NCBI RefSeq assembly: GCF_017573505.1
Contig: NZ_JAGEOJ010000001.1
Location: 434,001-498,000 of the forward strand
Source of the DNA: Actinomadura barringtoniae
GTDB taxonomy: Bacteria; Actinomycetota; Actinomycetes; Streptosporangiales; Streptosporangiaceae
Reading direction: 5' to 3'
Length of the DNA: 64,000 nt
The translations under genes were made by a program, and so were the position numbers. Positions 17,762 to 26,660 of this stretch are shown here, piece by piece. Position 1 is the stretch's first letter. Each line of letters starts with the position of its first letter. A model generated the notes under the pieces. The model was not told the DNA's origin and ran no database searches. It saw only the letters and a list, made by a program, of their open reading frames with translations.

Positions 17762-18721
17762 TTACTTGCCGATGAAGCCCTTGGACTGGAGCCAGGTCTG
17801 GGCGACCTCGCTGGGCTCCTTGCCCTTGATGTCGACCTGGGCGTTCAGGTCCTGCAGGGTCGCGTCGTCCAGCGCGGCCGCCACCGGATTGATGATCTTC
17901 TCGATCTCCGGGTGGTCCTTGAGGGTCTTCTCCTGCAGCGTCAGCGCCGGGTTGTAGATCGGGAAGAACTTCTTGTCATCGGTGAGCGGCGTCAGGCTGA
18001 GGCCCTTGATCCGGCCGTCGGTCGTGGTGACCTCGCCGAACGCGCAGGGGTTGCCCTTGTCGACGGCGCTGTAGATGGCGCCCTCGGCCAGCGTCGCGGT
18101 GTTGCCCTTGGGCAGCTTGAAGCCGTACGCCTTCTGCACGCCCGGCCAGCCGTCGCTGCGCCCGGCGAACTCGCTGGCGATGCACATCGACGCCTTCTTG
18201 GGGTCGGAGTTGGCGAGCTTGGCGTAGTCCGACAGCGACGCGACCTTGAGCTGCTGCGCGGTCGCGGTCTTCACGCCGATCGCGTAGGTGTTGTTGGCGG
18301 GCGCGGCGGCGAGCCACTTGATGTGGTTCTTGGCCAGGTCCTGCTGCGCGGCCTGCTGGTACTGCTGCGCCGGGTCCTTGATCGGCTGCGTGTTCTTCAG
18401 ATAGTTGATCCAGGCCGTCCCGGTGTACTCCCAGTACATGTCGATGCTGCCCGACGTGAGCGCGGCCCGGGTGGTGTCACTGCCGTTCAGCCCGCACTTC
18501 TCCTTCACCGTCGCGTCCGCCGACCGCAGCGCCTGCGCGGTGATCTGGCACAGCACGAGCTGCTCGGTGAACTCCTTGGACCCGACGGTGAACGTGGCGC
18601 CCTTCAGCGAGTTGCCCTTGGCGAGGCTGCCCTCCTTGGCCTTGGTTCCGCTGGAGCTGAAGCAGCCCGCGGTCAGCGCCATGACGGCGAGGCCGGAGGC
18701 GGCGATGGGGAGCAGACGCAT
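17762..18721 (-). CDS. Osmoprotectant (glycine betaine/choline type) ABC transporter substrate-binding lipoprotein
   Basis: A 319-residue lipoprotein of the OpuAC/ProX family. The signal peptide MRLLPIAASGLAVMALTAGC ends in a lipobox with Cys20. The mature part has TVGSKEFTEQLVLCQITAQALR, DMYWEYTGTAWINYLK and TTDGRIKGLSLTPLTDDKKFF, the usual landmarks of quaternary-amine binders. The start at 18721 has AAGGAG seven bases upstream. It is the last gene of a four-gene operon (permease, ATPase, permease, binder), 19 bases after the second permease. The ligand is probably glycine betaine, choline or carnitine; the aromatic cage cannot be read by eye. Confidence 0.9.
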   Translation of the reverse strand: MRLLPIAASGLAVMALTAGCFSSSGTKAKEGSLAKGNSLKGATFTVGSKEFTEQLVLCQITAQALRSADATVKEKCGLNGSDTTRAALTSGSIDMYWEYTGTAWINYLKNTQPIKDPAQQYQQAAQQDLAKNHIKWLAAAPANNTYAIGVKTATAQQLKVASLSDYAKLANSDPKKASMCIASEFAGRSDGWPGVQKAYGFKLPKGNTATLAEGAIYSAVDKGNPCAFGEVTTTDGRIKGLSLTPLTDDKKFFPIYNPALTLQEKTLKDHPEIEKIINPVAAALDDATLQDLNAQVDIKGKEPSEVAQTWLQSKGFIGK

Positions 18722-18740
18722 GTGAGTCTCCTTGGGGGGT

Positions 18741-19526
18741 TCAGACGCCACGGGGACGCAGAAAGCGCTCGGCCAGGCCGACGAGCCAGTCGAAGGCCAG
18801 GGCGAGCACGGCGGTGAGCACGCTTCCGGTGATCAGGACGGGCGTCCGGTTCAGCGCGAGGCCGGTGTTGATGAGGTCGCCGAGGCCGCCGGCGTTGGTG
18901 AACGCGGCGAGCGTGGCGGTGCCGACGTTCAGGATCACCGCGACCCGGACGCTGGCCAGGATCACCGGGACGGCGAGCGGCAGCTCGACCCGGAACAGCA
19001 CCGAGGTCTTGCTGAGCCCGATGCCGCGGCCCGCGTCGATCAGCGACCGGTCGACGCCCTGCAGCCCGACCATGGTGTTGCGCAGCACGGGCAGCGCCGA
19101 CACCAGGACCAGGGCGAAGATCGCCTTGCCGAAACCGATGCCGACCGTGACCGCCAGCAGCACCAGCACGCCCACCGACGGGACGGCCTGCCCCACGTTC
19201 GCCAGCGCGAGGAACGGGGTGCCGAGCCAGCGCACCCGCGGCCGGGTGAGCAGCACGCCGACCGGGATCGCGATCACCAGCACCAGCGCGGTCGAGACCA
19301 GCGTCAGCTGGATGTGCTCCCAGAACCGCTGCGTGATGATGTCACTGTTGATCGACCGGCGCTCGATCTCGTCCAGGTCCTGCCCCTGGATGTAGACGTA
19401 CAGCGCCGCGGTGATCAGCACCAGGACCGCGGGCGTGACGATCAGCCCGAGCACCGTCCGCCCGTTGCCTTCGCGGCCGGACGCGGCGCGCCGTTCGGGC
19501 TCGTCGAGCATCACGGTGATGCTCAT
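18741..19526 (-). CDS. Osmoprotectant ABC transporter permease
   Basis: A 261-residue OpuCB/OpuCD-like permease with about six TM helices. The N-terminal 20 residues are charged and cytoplasmic; TM1 (VLGLIVTPAVLVLITAALYVY) leads to WEHIQLTLVSTALVLVIAIPVGVLL, and the coupling loop with GVDRSLIDAGRGIGLSKTSVL is the EAA motif that contacts the ATPase. It ends WLVGLAERFLRPRG as in ProW-type proteins. Its start shares one base with the ATPase stop (translational coupling). Confidence 0.9.
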   Translation of the reverse strand: MSITVMLDEPERRAASGREGNGRTVLGLIVTPAVLVLITAALYVYIQGQDLDEIERRSINSDIITQRFWEHIQLTLVSTALVLVIAIPVGVLLTRPRVRWLGTPFLALANVGQAVPSVGVLVLLAVTVGIGFGKAIFALVLVSALPVLRNTMVGLQGVDRSLIDAGRGIGLSKTSVLFRVELPLAVPVILASVRVAVILNVGTATLAAFTNAGGLGDLINTGLALNRTPVLITGSVLTAVLALAFDWLVGLAERFLRPRGV

Positions 19527-20542
19527 CAGCGGCCGCCCGCCATGTCCGCCTCGCTGTCGTTCTCCGGCCTGTTCTCGGGCTCCGGATGCGGCGTCTCGCG
19601 CACGATCGTCGACCAGGACAGCGAGCCGACGGGGTCGCCGGAGTCGTCGGTGACGACCACACCGGCCGTCCCGGCTCGCAGCATCGCGTCGAGCGCCTCG
19701 TACAGGCTCTGCGCGGTCCGGACGGCGGGCGAACCGGCCGGGACCTCCTCGACCGCCTCCAGCCCGATCGACCCGGCCTCGACCAGCCGCAGCCGGCGCA
19801 TCGCGGCGCCCGCGCCCACGAACGAGGCGACGAAGTCGTCGGCGGGCTCGGCCAGGATCGTCGCCGGGGCGTCGTACTGCACGAGCTTGGCGTGCTGCCC
19901 GAGCATCGCGATCCGGTCGCCGAGCTTCAGCGCCTCGGTGAGGTCGTGGGTGACCAGCACGATCGTCTTGCCGATCTGCTCCTGGAGCTCCAGGAACGCG
20001 TCCTGCAGCCGCTCGCGCGTGATCGGGTCGAGCGCGCCGAACGGCTCGTCCATCAGCATCGCGGGCGGGTCGGCGGCGAGCGCCCGCGCGACGCCGACGC
20101 GCTGCTGCTGGCCGCCCGACAGCTCCTTCGGGTAGCGGCGCCGGTACGCGGCGGGCTCCAGCCCGACCAGGTCCAGCAGCTCCTCGACGCGGGTCTGGAT
20201 GCGCTTCTTGTCCCAGCCGAGCGCGCGCGGGATCAGCCCGACGTTCGCCTCGATCGTCATGTGCGGGAACAGGCCGATCTGCTGGATGACATAGCCGATC
20301 CGGCGGCGCAGCTCGTCGGGGTCGGCCTGGGTGACGTCCTCCCCGTTCAGGAAGATGCGGCCCTCGGTCGGCTCGATCAGCCGGTTGATGAGCCGCAGCG
20401 TGGTGGTCTTGCCGCAGCCCGACGGGCCGAGCAGCACGACGATCTCGCCGTCCTCCACGCTCAGCGACAGATTGTCGACGGCGGGGTCTGTTTGCCCGGG
20501 ATAGCGCTTGGTGACGCCGTCCAGGCGGATCATCTCTGCCAC
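19526..20542 (-). CDS. Osmoprotectant ABC transporter ATP-binding protein
   Basis: A 338-residue OpuCA/ProV-like ATPase. Walker A is LGPSGCGKTTT, the signature LSGGQQQR, Walker B MLMDEPFGALDP, and the switch His lies in LVTHD. After residue 240 there is a shortened CBS-like region (LRLVEAGSIGLEAVEEVP...AGVVVTDDSGDPVGSLSW), about one CBS repeat rather than the usual tandem pair, followed by an acidic tail. CBS modules in this family sense ionic strength or cyclic nucleotides, so regulation may differ from the paralogue at 49290. GTG start at 20542 with AGGGG upstream. Confidence 0.9.
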   Translation of the reverse strand: MAEMIRLDGVTKRYPGQTDPAVDNLSLSVEDGEIVVLLGPSGCGKTTTLRLINRLIEPTEGRIFLNGEDVTQADPDELRRRIGYVIQQIGLFPHMTIEANVGLIPRALGWDKKRIQTRVEELLDLVGLEPAAYRRRYPKELSGGQQQRVGVARALAADPPAMLMDEPFGALDPITRERLQDAFLELQEQIGKTIVLVTHDLTEALKLGDRIAMLGQHAKLVQYDAPATILAEPADDFVASFVGAGAAMRRLRLVEAGSIGLEAVEEVPAGSPAVRTAQSLYEALDAMLRAGTAGVVVTDDSGDPVGSLSWSTIVRETPHPEPENRPENDSEADMAGGR

Positions 20543-20555
20543 TGGAAAGCCCCTG

Positions 20556-21200
20556 TCATCGGATCCCCCTGGAGGTGGTGAGGCGGGACAGCACGACGAA
20601 CAGCAGGTCCAGAACGAGCGCCAGGATCGCGACGCCGAGTGTGCCCGCCAGCGTGTCGTTCAAAGCGTTCGCGCCGCCGATCCTGGCGAGCCCCTGGAAG
20701 ATGAGCTCGCCGAGACCCGGCCCGGCGACCGCGGCGGCGATGGCCGCGATCGCGACCGTCATGATCGTGGCGACCCTGACGCCGGTGAGCACGACCGGCC
20801 AGGCGAGCGGCATCCGCACCCGCACCAGCGTGTTCAGCCGGCCGAGGCCCATGCCGCGCGCCGCGTCCTCCACCGCGGCGGGAACGCCTTCCAGGCCGGT
20901 GATGGTGTTGCGCAGGATCGGGAAGATCGCGTACAGCACGAGCGCGGTGATGGTGGGCGTCACGCCCAGCCCGAACAGCGGGATGAGCAGGCCGAACAGC
21001 GCCAGCGAGGGAACGGTGAGCATCGCCCCCGACAGCGCCAGGGCGAGGCGCGCGAGCGCGGGGCGGCTCTCGACGGCGACGCCGAGCCCGATCCCCACCA
21101 CCGCGGCGATGCCGACGGCGATGAGCACGACCTCGGCGTGCTCGGCCATCATCCGCAGGATGGTCGGCCAGCGGTCGGACAGGTACTCGGAGAAGCTCAT
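20556..21200 (-). CDS. Osmoprotectant ABC transporter permease
   Basis: A 214-residue permease that opens the operon. It starts MSFSEYLSDRWPTILRMMAEH, has five or six TM helices and the EAA loop GVPAAVEDAARGMGLGRLNTLV, and ends LFVVLSRLTTSRGIR, an end shared with the paralogue at 48650. Together with the permease at 18741 it would form the membrane channel. The preceding 50 bases separate it from the unrelated membrane protein upstream. Confidence 0.9.
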   Translation of the reverse strand: MSFSEYLSDRWPTILRMMAEHAEVVLIAVGIAAVVGIGLGVAVESRPALARLALALSGAMLTVPSLALFGLLIPLFGLGVTPTITALVLYAIFPILRNTITGLEGVPAAVEDAARGMGLGRLNTLVRVRMPLAWPVVLTGVRVATIMTVAIAAIAAAVAGPGLGELIFQGLARIGGANALNDTLAGTLGVAILALVLDLLFVVLSRLTTSRGIR

Positions 21201-21252
21201 AGCGGGGTAAGGCTCTCGTCTGCCATGTCACAAGAGCCTTACGCACAGCTGA

Positions 21253-22140
21253 TCAATCCCGCAAGCGGGTCTTTCCGCCGGGCTTCACCACCGACAGTGC
21301 CACGGCGGTCCACAACAGGGCGAGATAGACCAGCATGCAAACGACCAGCGCGACACCTAGACCACCCGGTTCACCTGCGGGATCGCGGGTTCGGCGCTGC
21401 AGTTCCTCGATCCACGAACTCTCCACCGTCGCGATCGCCGGGATGACGAGAGAAATCACGAATTTGATGAGCACCCACCAGTGCTTGATGAGCCCCCACT
21501 TGGTGCCGAGCGAAACCACCAGGCCGGTGATGATGGACAGCAGCACGCTGGGGATCACGATGGCGAGGTCGAAGACGTGCATCAGCTCGTAGGCGCCGTG
21601 CCGTACGGCATGCCCGTCGGCGGTCGCGCCCGCGATGGCGAGCAGGGACATGGCCAGCGAGAGACCGAGCCAGCCGACGCTGAAGCCGACGTGCAGAACG
21701 AGCCACACGCGCCGCGTTCCGCGGCGCAAACGTGGAAAGCGCGGCCTCATCCGGCCGACCGCGACCGCGCCCAGCACCATCCCGGCGACCTGCGTCAGGT
21801 CTCCCACGAACAGGAACAGGAACTGCGTCGGGATGAAGACGAGGTGGAAGACGATCAGGGTTCTGCGGGCCGGGGCTGCGAAGCGTGCGGGCAGCGAGAC
21901 GCAGGTGACGATCAGCGCGGCGGCCAGCACGTAGCAGCCCGCGGCGAAGAGCATGCCGGGGGTGGCGTCGCCGCCGGTCAGCAGGAGGGCGGCGATGATG
22001 CTGAACGCGGCGAAGACGAGCTGCGCGGCCGGCCGCTGTGGCGGGCCGGGTCTGTGTTCCGGGGCTGACCGGGCCTCGGCTCTGGTGCCAGTGCCGGTGC
22101 CAGTGCCAGTGCCGGTGTCAGTGTCGGTGTGGGTGTCCAT
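21253..22140 (-). CDS. Integral membrane protein (DUF2269-like)
   Basis: A 295-residue protein of unknown function with about eight hydrophobic helices. The C-terminal half has HVFDLAIVIPSVLLSIITGL, then SLGTKWGLIKHWWVLIKFV, the pattern of DUF2269/cytochrome-b-like small membrane proteins. The first 20 residues (MDTHTDTDTGTGTGTG) are encoded by an imperfect hexanucleotide repeat. I place the start at 22140 because the longer frame to 22392 runs into the divergent histidine kinase; no clear ribosome site is visible, so the start is uncertain. No linked gene tells its function. Confidence 0.65.
   Translation of the reverse strand: MDTHTDTDTGTGTGTGTGTRAEARSAPEHRPGPPQRPAAQLVFAAFSIIAALLLTGGDATPGMLFAAGCYVLAAALIVTCVSLPARFAAPARRTLIVFHLVFIPTQFLFLFVGDLTQVAGMVLGAVAVGRMRPRFPRLRRGTRRVWLVLHVGFSVGWLGLSLAMSLLAIAGATADGHAVRHGAYELMHVFDLAIVIPSVLLSIITGLVVSLGTKWGLIKHWWVLIKFVISLVIPAIATVESSWIEELQRRTRDPAGEPGGLGVALVVCMLVYLALLWTAVALSVVKPGGKTRLRD
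22085..22140 (-). repeat. Hexanucleotide repeat in the N-terminus of the membrane protein
   Basis: About nine imperfect 6-base units (GGTGCC/AGTGCC/GGTGTC) run in frame through the first codons and encode a Thr-Gly/Thr-Asp run. The unit is a multiple of three, so unit gain or loss would change length without a frameshift. Confidence 0.6.
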
Positions 22141-22273
22141 GCGGCCAGCGTCGCCGGGGCGGACGGGCCGCCGCATCGGGCGTTGGGCGGCGGCGTATCG
22201 GCGGAACGGAGGCGGCCCGGCTACAACTTTCCACTGATGCCGGGCGCGCGGGCCGCGGTTAGCGTGGTCGTTC

Positions 22274-23443
22274 ATGGGACGGCGGTGGGAGACCGCGGCG
22301 ATCGTCGACGCCGCGGTGGCGCTCGTGGTGGCGGTCGCCACCGCGACGGCCGAGGGCGGCGGCGGGCGCGCCATCGGCGACCAGAACATCACCTACGTCG
22401 ACTGGAACCCGCCGCTGTGGTTCGCGATCCCGTTCGGGCTGGCGGCGGGCGCGGTCGCGTGGCGGCGCCGCCGGTGGCCCGCGTCGTTCGTCGCGGTCGC
22501 GCTGGCGGTGTGGGTGGTGATGGCCGCGTTCGGCGCGCTGATGATCGCGCAGTACACGCTCGCCGACCGCACGACGTCGTGGTGGAAGACGCTCGTCAGC
22601 ACGGTGGTGACCGCGTCCGTCGTCGGCGTCCCGATCTGGGTGCGGGCCGGGCCCGACGCCGCGTTGCCGCTCAGCGCCGGGATCTGCGTCGCGCCCGCGC
22701 TGCTCGGCCTGTACGTGGGAACGCGGCGCGAGCTGATCGCCGGGATCAGGGAGCGGGCCGCGCGGGCCGAACGCGAGCACGAGCAGCGGGTGCTGAGGGC
22801 GCGCGGTGAGGAACGCGCGCAGATCGCCCGCGACATGCACGACGTCGTCACCCACCGGGTCTCGCTGATGGTGCTGCATGCCACCGCGCTGGAGGCGACG
22901 CAGGGCCGGGACGCGGTCGCGATCGGCCGGCGGATCGGCTCGATCGGGCGCGCGGCGCTCGGCGAACTGCGGTCGCTGGTGGAGGTGTTGCGCGAGGACG
23001 GTGCGGTGCCGCTCGCGCCGCAGCCCGGCCTCGCCGATCTGGAGGCCCTGGCCGCCGAGTCCCGCCGCCTCGGCCTGCCGGTCACGCTCGACCTTCCCCA
23101 CGTGCCGGAGGTGTCGGCTCCGGCGCTCGTCGAGCACGCCGTCTACCGGGTCGTTCAGGAGGCGCTGACCAACGTGCACAAGCACGGCGGCTCGACGGCG
23201 CACGTCTCGGTGCGGCGAACGGACGGGGCGCTGCGCCTGCGCGTGACGAACGAGGGCGGTCGCCCGGCCGGTCCGGAACTGCCGGGCGGCGGGCACGGGT
23301 TGATCGGCGTCTCGGAGCGGATCAGGCTGGTCGGCGGCGAGCTGACCGCGCGCCCGACCGGCGGCGGCTTCGAGGTCGCCGCCGACATCCCGCTGAAGCC
23401 GGAGCGCACGGAACCGGAACGCACGGAACCGGAGCGGCCGTGA
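22274..23443 (+). CDS. Sensor histidine kinase (NarL/DesK type)
   Basis: A 389-residue membrane sensor. Four hydrophobic helices (about 8-25, 48-62, 70-92, 105-145) form the input region, followed by a coiled linker, then the HisKA_3 dimerisation block RAQIARDMHDVVTHRVSLMV with phospho-acceptor His189, and a HATPase_c domain (YRVVQEALTNVHKHG N-box, GGGHGLIGVSERI G-box). The tail is a short charged repeat (ERTEPERTEPERP) from a 15-base tandem repeat. The stop overlaps the response regulator start (GTGA). The signal is unknown; with no periplasmic domain it may sense within the membrane, like cell-envelope-stress sensors. Confidence 0.93.
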   Translation: MGRRWETAAIVDAAVALVVAVATATAEGGGGRAIGDQNITYVDWNPPLWFAIPFGLAAGAVAWRRRRWPASFVAVALAVWVVMAAFGALMIAQYTLADRTTSWWKTLVSTVVTASVVGVPIWVRAGPDAALPLSAGICVAPALLGLYVGTRRELIAGIRERAARAEREHEQRVLRARGEERAQIARDMHDVVTHRVSLMVLHATALEATQGRDAVAIGRRIGSIGRAALGELRSLVEVLREDGAVPLAPQPGLADLEALAAESRRLGLPVTLDLPHVPEVSAPALVEHAVYRVVQEALTNVHKHGGSTAHVSVRRTDGALRLRVTNEGGRPAGPELPGGGHGLIGVSERIRLVGGELTARPTGGGFEVAADIPLKPERTEPERTEPERP

Positions 23444-24090
23444 TCCGCGTGCTGATCGTCGACGACGAGTGGATGGTGCGGGCCATGCTGCGCACGATCA
23501 TGGAGTCCGCCGGGGACGTCGTCGTGGTCGGCGAGGCGTCCGACGGCGACGAGGCGGTCCGGCTGGCGCGCGCCGAACGGCCCGACGTCGTGCTGATGGA
23601 CATCCGGATGCCGCACGCCGACGGCCTGTCGGCCACCGAGCGCCTCGCCCGCTTCGACCGGCCGCCGAGCGTGGTCGTGCTCACCACGTTCGACCTGGAC
23701 GAGTACGTGCGGACCGCCCTGCGGCACGGCGCGGCGGGCTTCCTGCTGAAGGACGCCTCGGCGGCGGAGATGCTGACGGCGGTGCGCAGCGCGGCGCGCG
23801 GCGACGCGATGCTCTCCCCCAAGGTGACGCGCCGCATCCTTTCGTACCTGAACGAGGCGGACCCCGGGCTGCGGCCCGAGTCGCGGGCGCGCCTGGAGGT
23901 GCTCACCGCCAAGGAACGCGAGGTCCTGGTCGCGGTCGGCGACGGCCTGTCGAACGTCGAGATCGCCGCACGCCTCTACATGAGCGAGGCGACGGTGAAG
24001 ACCCACGTCAGCCGGATCCTCACCAAGCTCTCGCTCACCAACCGCGTTCAGGCCGCGATCCTCGCCTACCGCGCGGGCCTGATCAGCTGA
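23440..24090 (+). CDS. NarL/LuxR-type response regulator
   Basis: A 216-residue partner of the preceding kinase. The receiver domain (1-120) has the acidic pair DDE (8-10), phospho-acceptor Asp54 in VLMDIRMP, Thr in VLTTFD and Lys in FLLKDAS. The LuxR helix-turn-helix (about 150-212) reads LTAKEREVLVAVGDGLSNVE followed by YMSEATVKTHVSRIL. GTG start. The gene converges on the lanthipeptide synthetase, 15 bases apart, so this system is a candidate regulator of that cluster. Confidence 0.95.
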   Translation: MIRVLIVDDEWMVRAMLRTIMESAGDVVVVGEASDGDEAVRLARAERPDVVLMDIRMPHADGLSATERLARFDRPPSVVVLTTFDLDEYVRTALRHGAAGFLLKDASAAEMLTAVRSAARGDAMLSPKVTRRILSYLNEADPGLRPESRARLEVLTAKEREVLVAVGDGLSNVEIAARLYMSEATVKTHVSRILTKLSLTNRVQAAILAYRAGLIS

Positions 24091-24105
24091 CCTTCGGCTC
24101 GCCCG

Positions 24106-26601
24106 TCAGCTGACCGTCCAGAGGCGCGGGCCCGATCGCCGGTCCAGGCGCCGCAGGAACGACAGGATGCCCGCGGTGCCGGTCCCCCAGGTGAAGGCCT
24201 GGGTGTCGAGGTCGTTGCCGGGGAAGACCGGGCGGCCGGTCTCGCCGCCGCTGCGGACGAGCATCAGCTCGGCGATCTCCTCGGCGCCCCGCCAGTACGC
24301 GTCGTCGCCGGTGACCAGGGCGACGTCGATGAGCGCCTCGCCCATGCCGGCCAGGCCGCAGCACTGCGACGAGACCCAGGCGCGCGGCGCGATCGCCAGG
24401 CACGCTCGGGCGCCGCGTTCGGCCAGGTCGAGATGGTGCGCGTCGTCGTAGGCGCGGGCCGCGTGCAGCAGCGCGGACACGATGCCGGACATGCCCTGGC
24501 ACCAGGAGGCGCCCATCGGGCGGGCCTGCGGGCCGTTCAGCTCGTCGATCAGCGCGGCGGTCCTCTTGGCCAGGACGGTGAACGCCTCGCGCGCGGCGGT
24601 CCCTGCCGCCTGGTCGCCGGTGGCCTCGTGGAAGCAGAGCAGGAAGTCGGCGATGCCCGCCTCGCCGTGCGCGAACGCGGTGTCGACGGCGACGCCGGAG
24701 CCGGGCTGCTCGATCGTGACCGCCTCGTCGGGCTCGGCGACGTCACCGGCCAGCAGGCGGCGGGCGCACTCGGCGGCCGTCGCCTCGTCGCCGAGGATCA
24801 GGTGGCCGGCGCCGATGCCCGCGATTCCGTGCGCCTGGTCGCCGCGTTCGTCGCCCTTGGTACGGGCCGGCTCGGCTATCTCGAGTCTGGCGGCGGTGAG
24901 GAACACGTTCGTGCCGGTGAGGCCGAAGTAGAGCGAGGGCGGGAGCTTGGCGGGGGGCAGGTTGCCGGCCGTCCAGCGCGCCAGGTCCTCGCCGATCGTC
25001 CGGCTCTCGGGGTGCTGGAGCAGCTCCATGCCGACGCCCGCCGAGCCCGCGTAGACGTTGGTCACGGGCGGGCTGGAACGCCGGTCCGGCGGCTCGTTCA
25101 TGAGCTTCTCGGCGAATCGCGCGCACTCGTCGCGGGTGTGGTCGAGGACCGCGGACAGCAGGTCGCCGGTCAGCTTCGGGGTCGCGACGGGGGCGTGGGG
25201 AGCGGCGGTCGCGTGGCGGCCTGCGCGGATCTCGGCCGCGGCCGCCGTCCGTACGTCGGGGTCCAGGCTCATCAGGCGCGGAACGAGCGCGACGACGCCG
25301 TCGCCCGGCGACATCCGCGCCAGGCACTGCAGCGACCGCTCCACGGCGCGGTCGGCGTCGGAGTCGATGATGACGGGATTCAGGCCGGTGGCGGCGAAGT
25401 AGAGCGTCGCGCCGAGCGAGAAGTGGTCGTCGGCCGGCAGCGAGTCGCGGCCGGTGCGCTGGTCGGGGACGCTGTAGCCGCGGCTCCAGCCGGGCATCTG
25501 CAGGTCCTCGTAACGGCTGGTCCCGAAGTCGATGATCGTGCAGCGGCCGTCCCCGCCCTCGCTGAGGACCACGTTCTTGGGCGACAGGTCGCGGACGACG
25601 ACGCCGCGTTCGTGCACCGCGTCCAGCACCGCGAGCAGCCGCGCCGCCAGGTCCGCGAGCTCGCGCCCGCCGAGCGCGCCGTTCTCGGCCACGTGCCGGT
25701 TGAGGTCGGTCGTGCCCGCGTCGGTCATCGCCAGGAACTCGTCCTCGCCGTGCCGGAAGTGGTCGAGCGCGCGCGGCACGCCCTCCACCCCGGCGAGCGC
25801 GGTCAGGATGCGCAGCTCGTTGCGCAGGTACATGCGCAGGTCGTAGCCCTCGGGATGCTCGCCGACGTAGGCGCGGGCCTCCTTGACCACGACCGCGCGG
25901 CCGTTCTTGTCCTCGGCCCGGTAGACGTTGCCGCGCGGCCCCCGCATGACACCGGTGGTCACGCGGTAACGCCCGCCGATGCGCCGCCCGGCCGTCTGGC
26001 TCTGTACGGGCGCGGCGGTCGCCGGGGCGTCCACGGCCGCCGGGCGGAAGGGGTCGGTGGCCCAGGGCGGGCAGGTGAACTCGACGCCGGCGGTGCCGGG
26101 CTCAGTCTCGCCGTCGGGACCGACCACGACCAGCTCGAAGTCGCCGTTGTCGTCGACCTTGTACTGCGGGGCGAACGGGGCGTAGCGGTAGTAGACCGGG
26201 GCGTCGGGCCGGACGCGCCGGTCGCTGACCACGCGCGGCGCCGCCAGCCCGGTCAGGGCCTCGGCGAGCGCGTGGCCGAGTTCGGTGACGGCGTCCTGTG
26301 GCGGGTAGACGGTGATGGCCTTGCCGACCGCGCCCGCGTCCAGGTCGCCGGAGTTGAGCTCGCGCAACATCTCGCAGGAACGTGCCACTTTGAAGTCGCA
26401 GGTGGCCGAGAACAGCAGCGGCAGCACCCGGTCGAGCGTCTCGCCGAGAGTGCCGGGGCGGGCGGACACGTGCAGTTTCCAGCCCTGCCGCGGGGTGTCG
26501 AAGGCCGGGTCGTGAACGCTGATCCACGTATCGTCGGACCGGAGTTCCCTACCGCTTTTGTCGACAATTGTGGAAAGTCGCTCAACAACGGATGGTTCCA
26601 T
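24106..26601 (-). CDS. Class III/IV lanthionine synthetase (LanL-like)
   Basis: An 831-residue trifunctional RiPP enzyme that phosphorylates Ser/Thr of a precursor, eliminates phosphate and cyclises Cys onto the dehydro residues. Residues about 1-200: lyase-like N-domain. About 205-460: kinase with Lys240 (VVVKEA), RDLSPKN (Asp338) and DFG at 358-360. About 480-831: LanC domain with HGIAGIGAGH, His644 in FAHGEAGIADFL, Cys701 in SWCQG and Cys747-Cys748 in SSQCCGLAGMG. Class III enzymes lack the zinc cysteines; this one keeps three, which points to class IV, with the Cys-Cys-Cys set in place of Cys-Cys-His. Start chosen at 26601 (GAGGGG upstream); translation before it is out-of-family. It follows lanA by 110 bases. 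Confidence 0.9.
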   Translation of the reverse strand: MEPSVVERLSTIVDKSGRELRSDDTWISVHDPAFDTPRQGWKLHVSARPGTLGETLDRVLPLLFSATCDFKVARSCEMLRELNSGDLDAGAVGKAITVYPPQDAVTELGHALAEALTGLAAPRVVSDRRVRPDAPVYYRYAPFAPQYKVDDNGDFELVVVGPDGETEPGTAGVEFTCPPWATDPFRPAAVDAPATAAPVQSQTAGRRIGGRYRVTTGVMRGPRGNVYRAEDKNGRAVVVKEARAYVGEHPEGYDLRMYLRNELRILTALAGVEGVPRALDHFRHGEDEFLAMTDAGTTDLNRHVAENGALGGRELADLAARLLAVLDAVHERGVVVRDLSPKNVVLSEGGDGRCTIIDFGTSRYEDLQMPGWSRGYSVPDQRTGRDSLPADDHFSLGATLYFAATGLNPVIIDSDADRAVERSLQCLARMSPGDGVVALVPRLMSLDPDVRTAAAAEIRAGRHATAAPHAPVATPKLTGDLLSAVLDHTRDECARFAEKLMNEPPDRRSSPPVTNVYAGSAGVGMELLQHPESRTIGEDLARWTAGNLPPAKLPPSLYFGLTGTNVFLTAARLEIAEPARTKGDERGDQAHGIAGIGAGHLILGDEATAAECARRLLAGDVAEPDEAVTIEQPGSGVAVDTAFAHGEAGIADFLLCFHEATGDQAAGTAAREAFTVLAKRTAALIDELNGPQARPMGASWCQGMSGIVSALLHAARAYDDAHHLDLAERGARACLAIAPRAWVSSQCCGLAGMGEALIDVALVTGDDAYWRGAEEIAELMLVRSGGETGRPVFPGNDLDTQAFTWGTGTAGILSFLRRLDRRSGPRLWTVS

Positions 26602-26660
26602 TGTGCTGCCCCTCGGTCGCGACGACTGTATGGCGGATTCACGCCACCGGACAATGGCGG

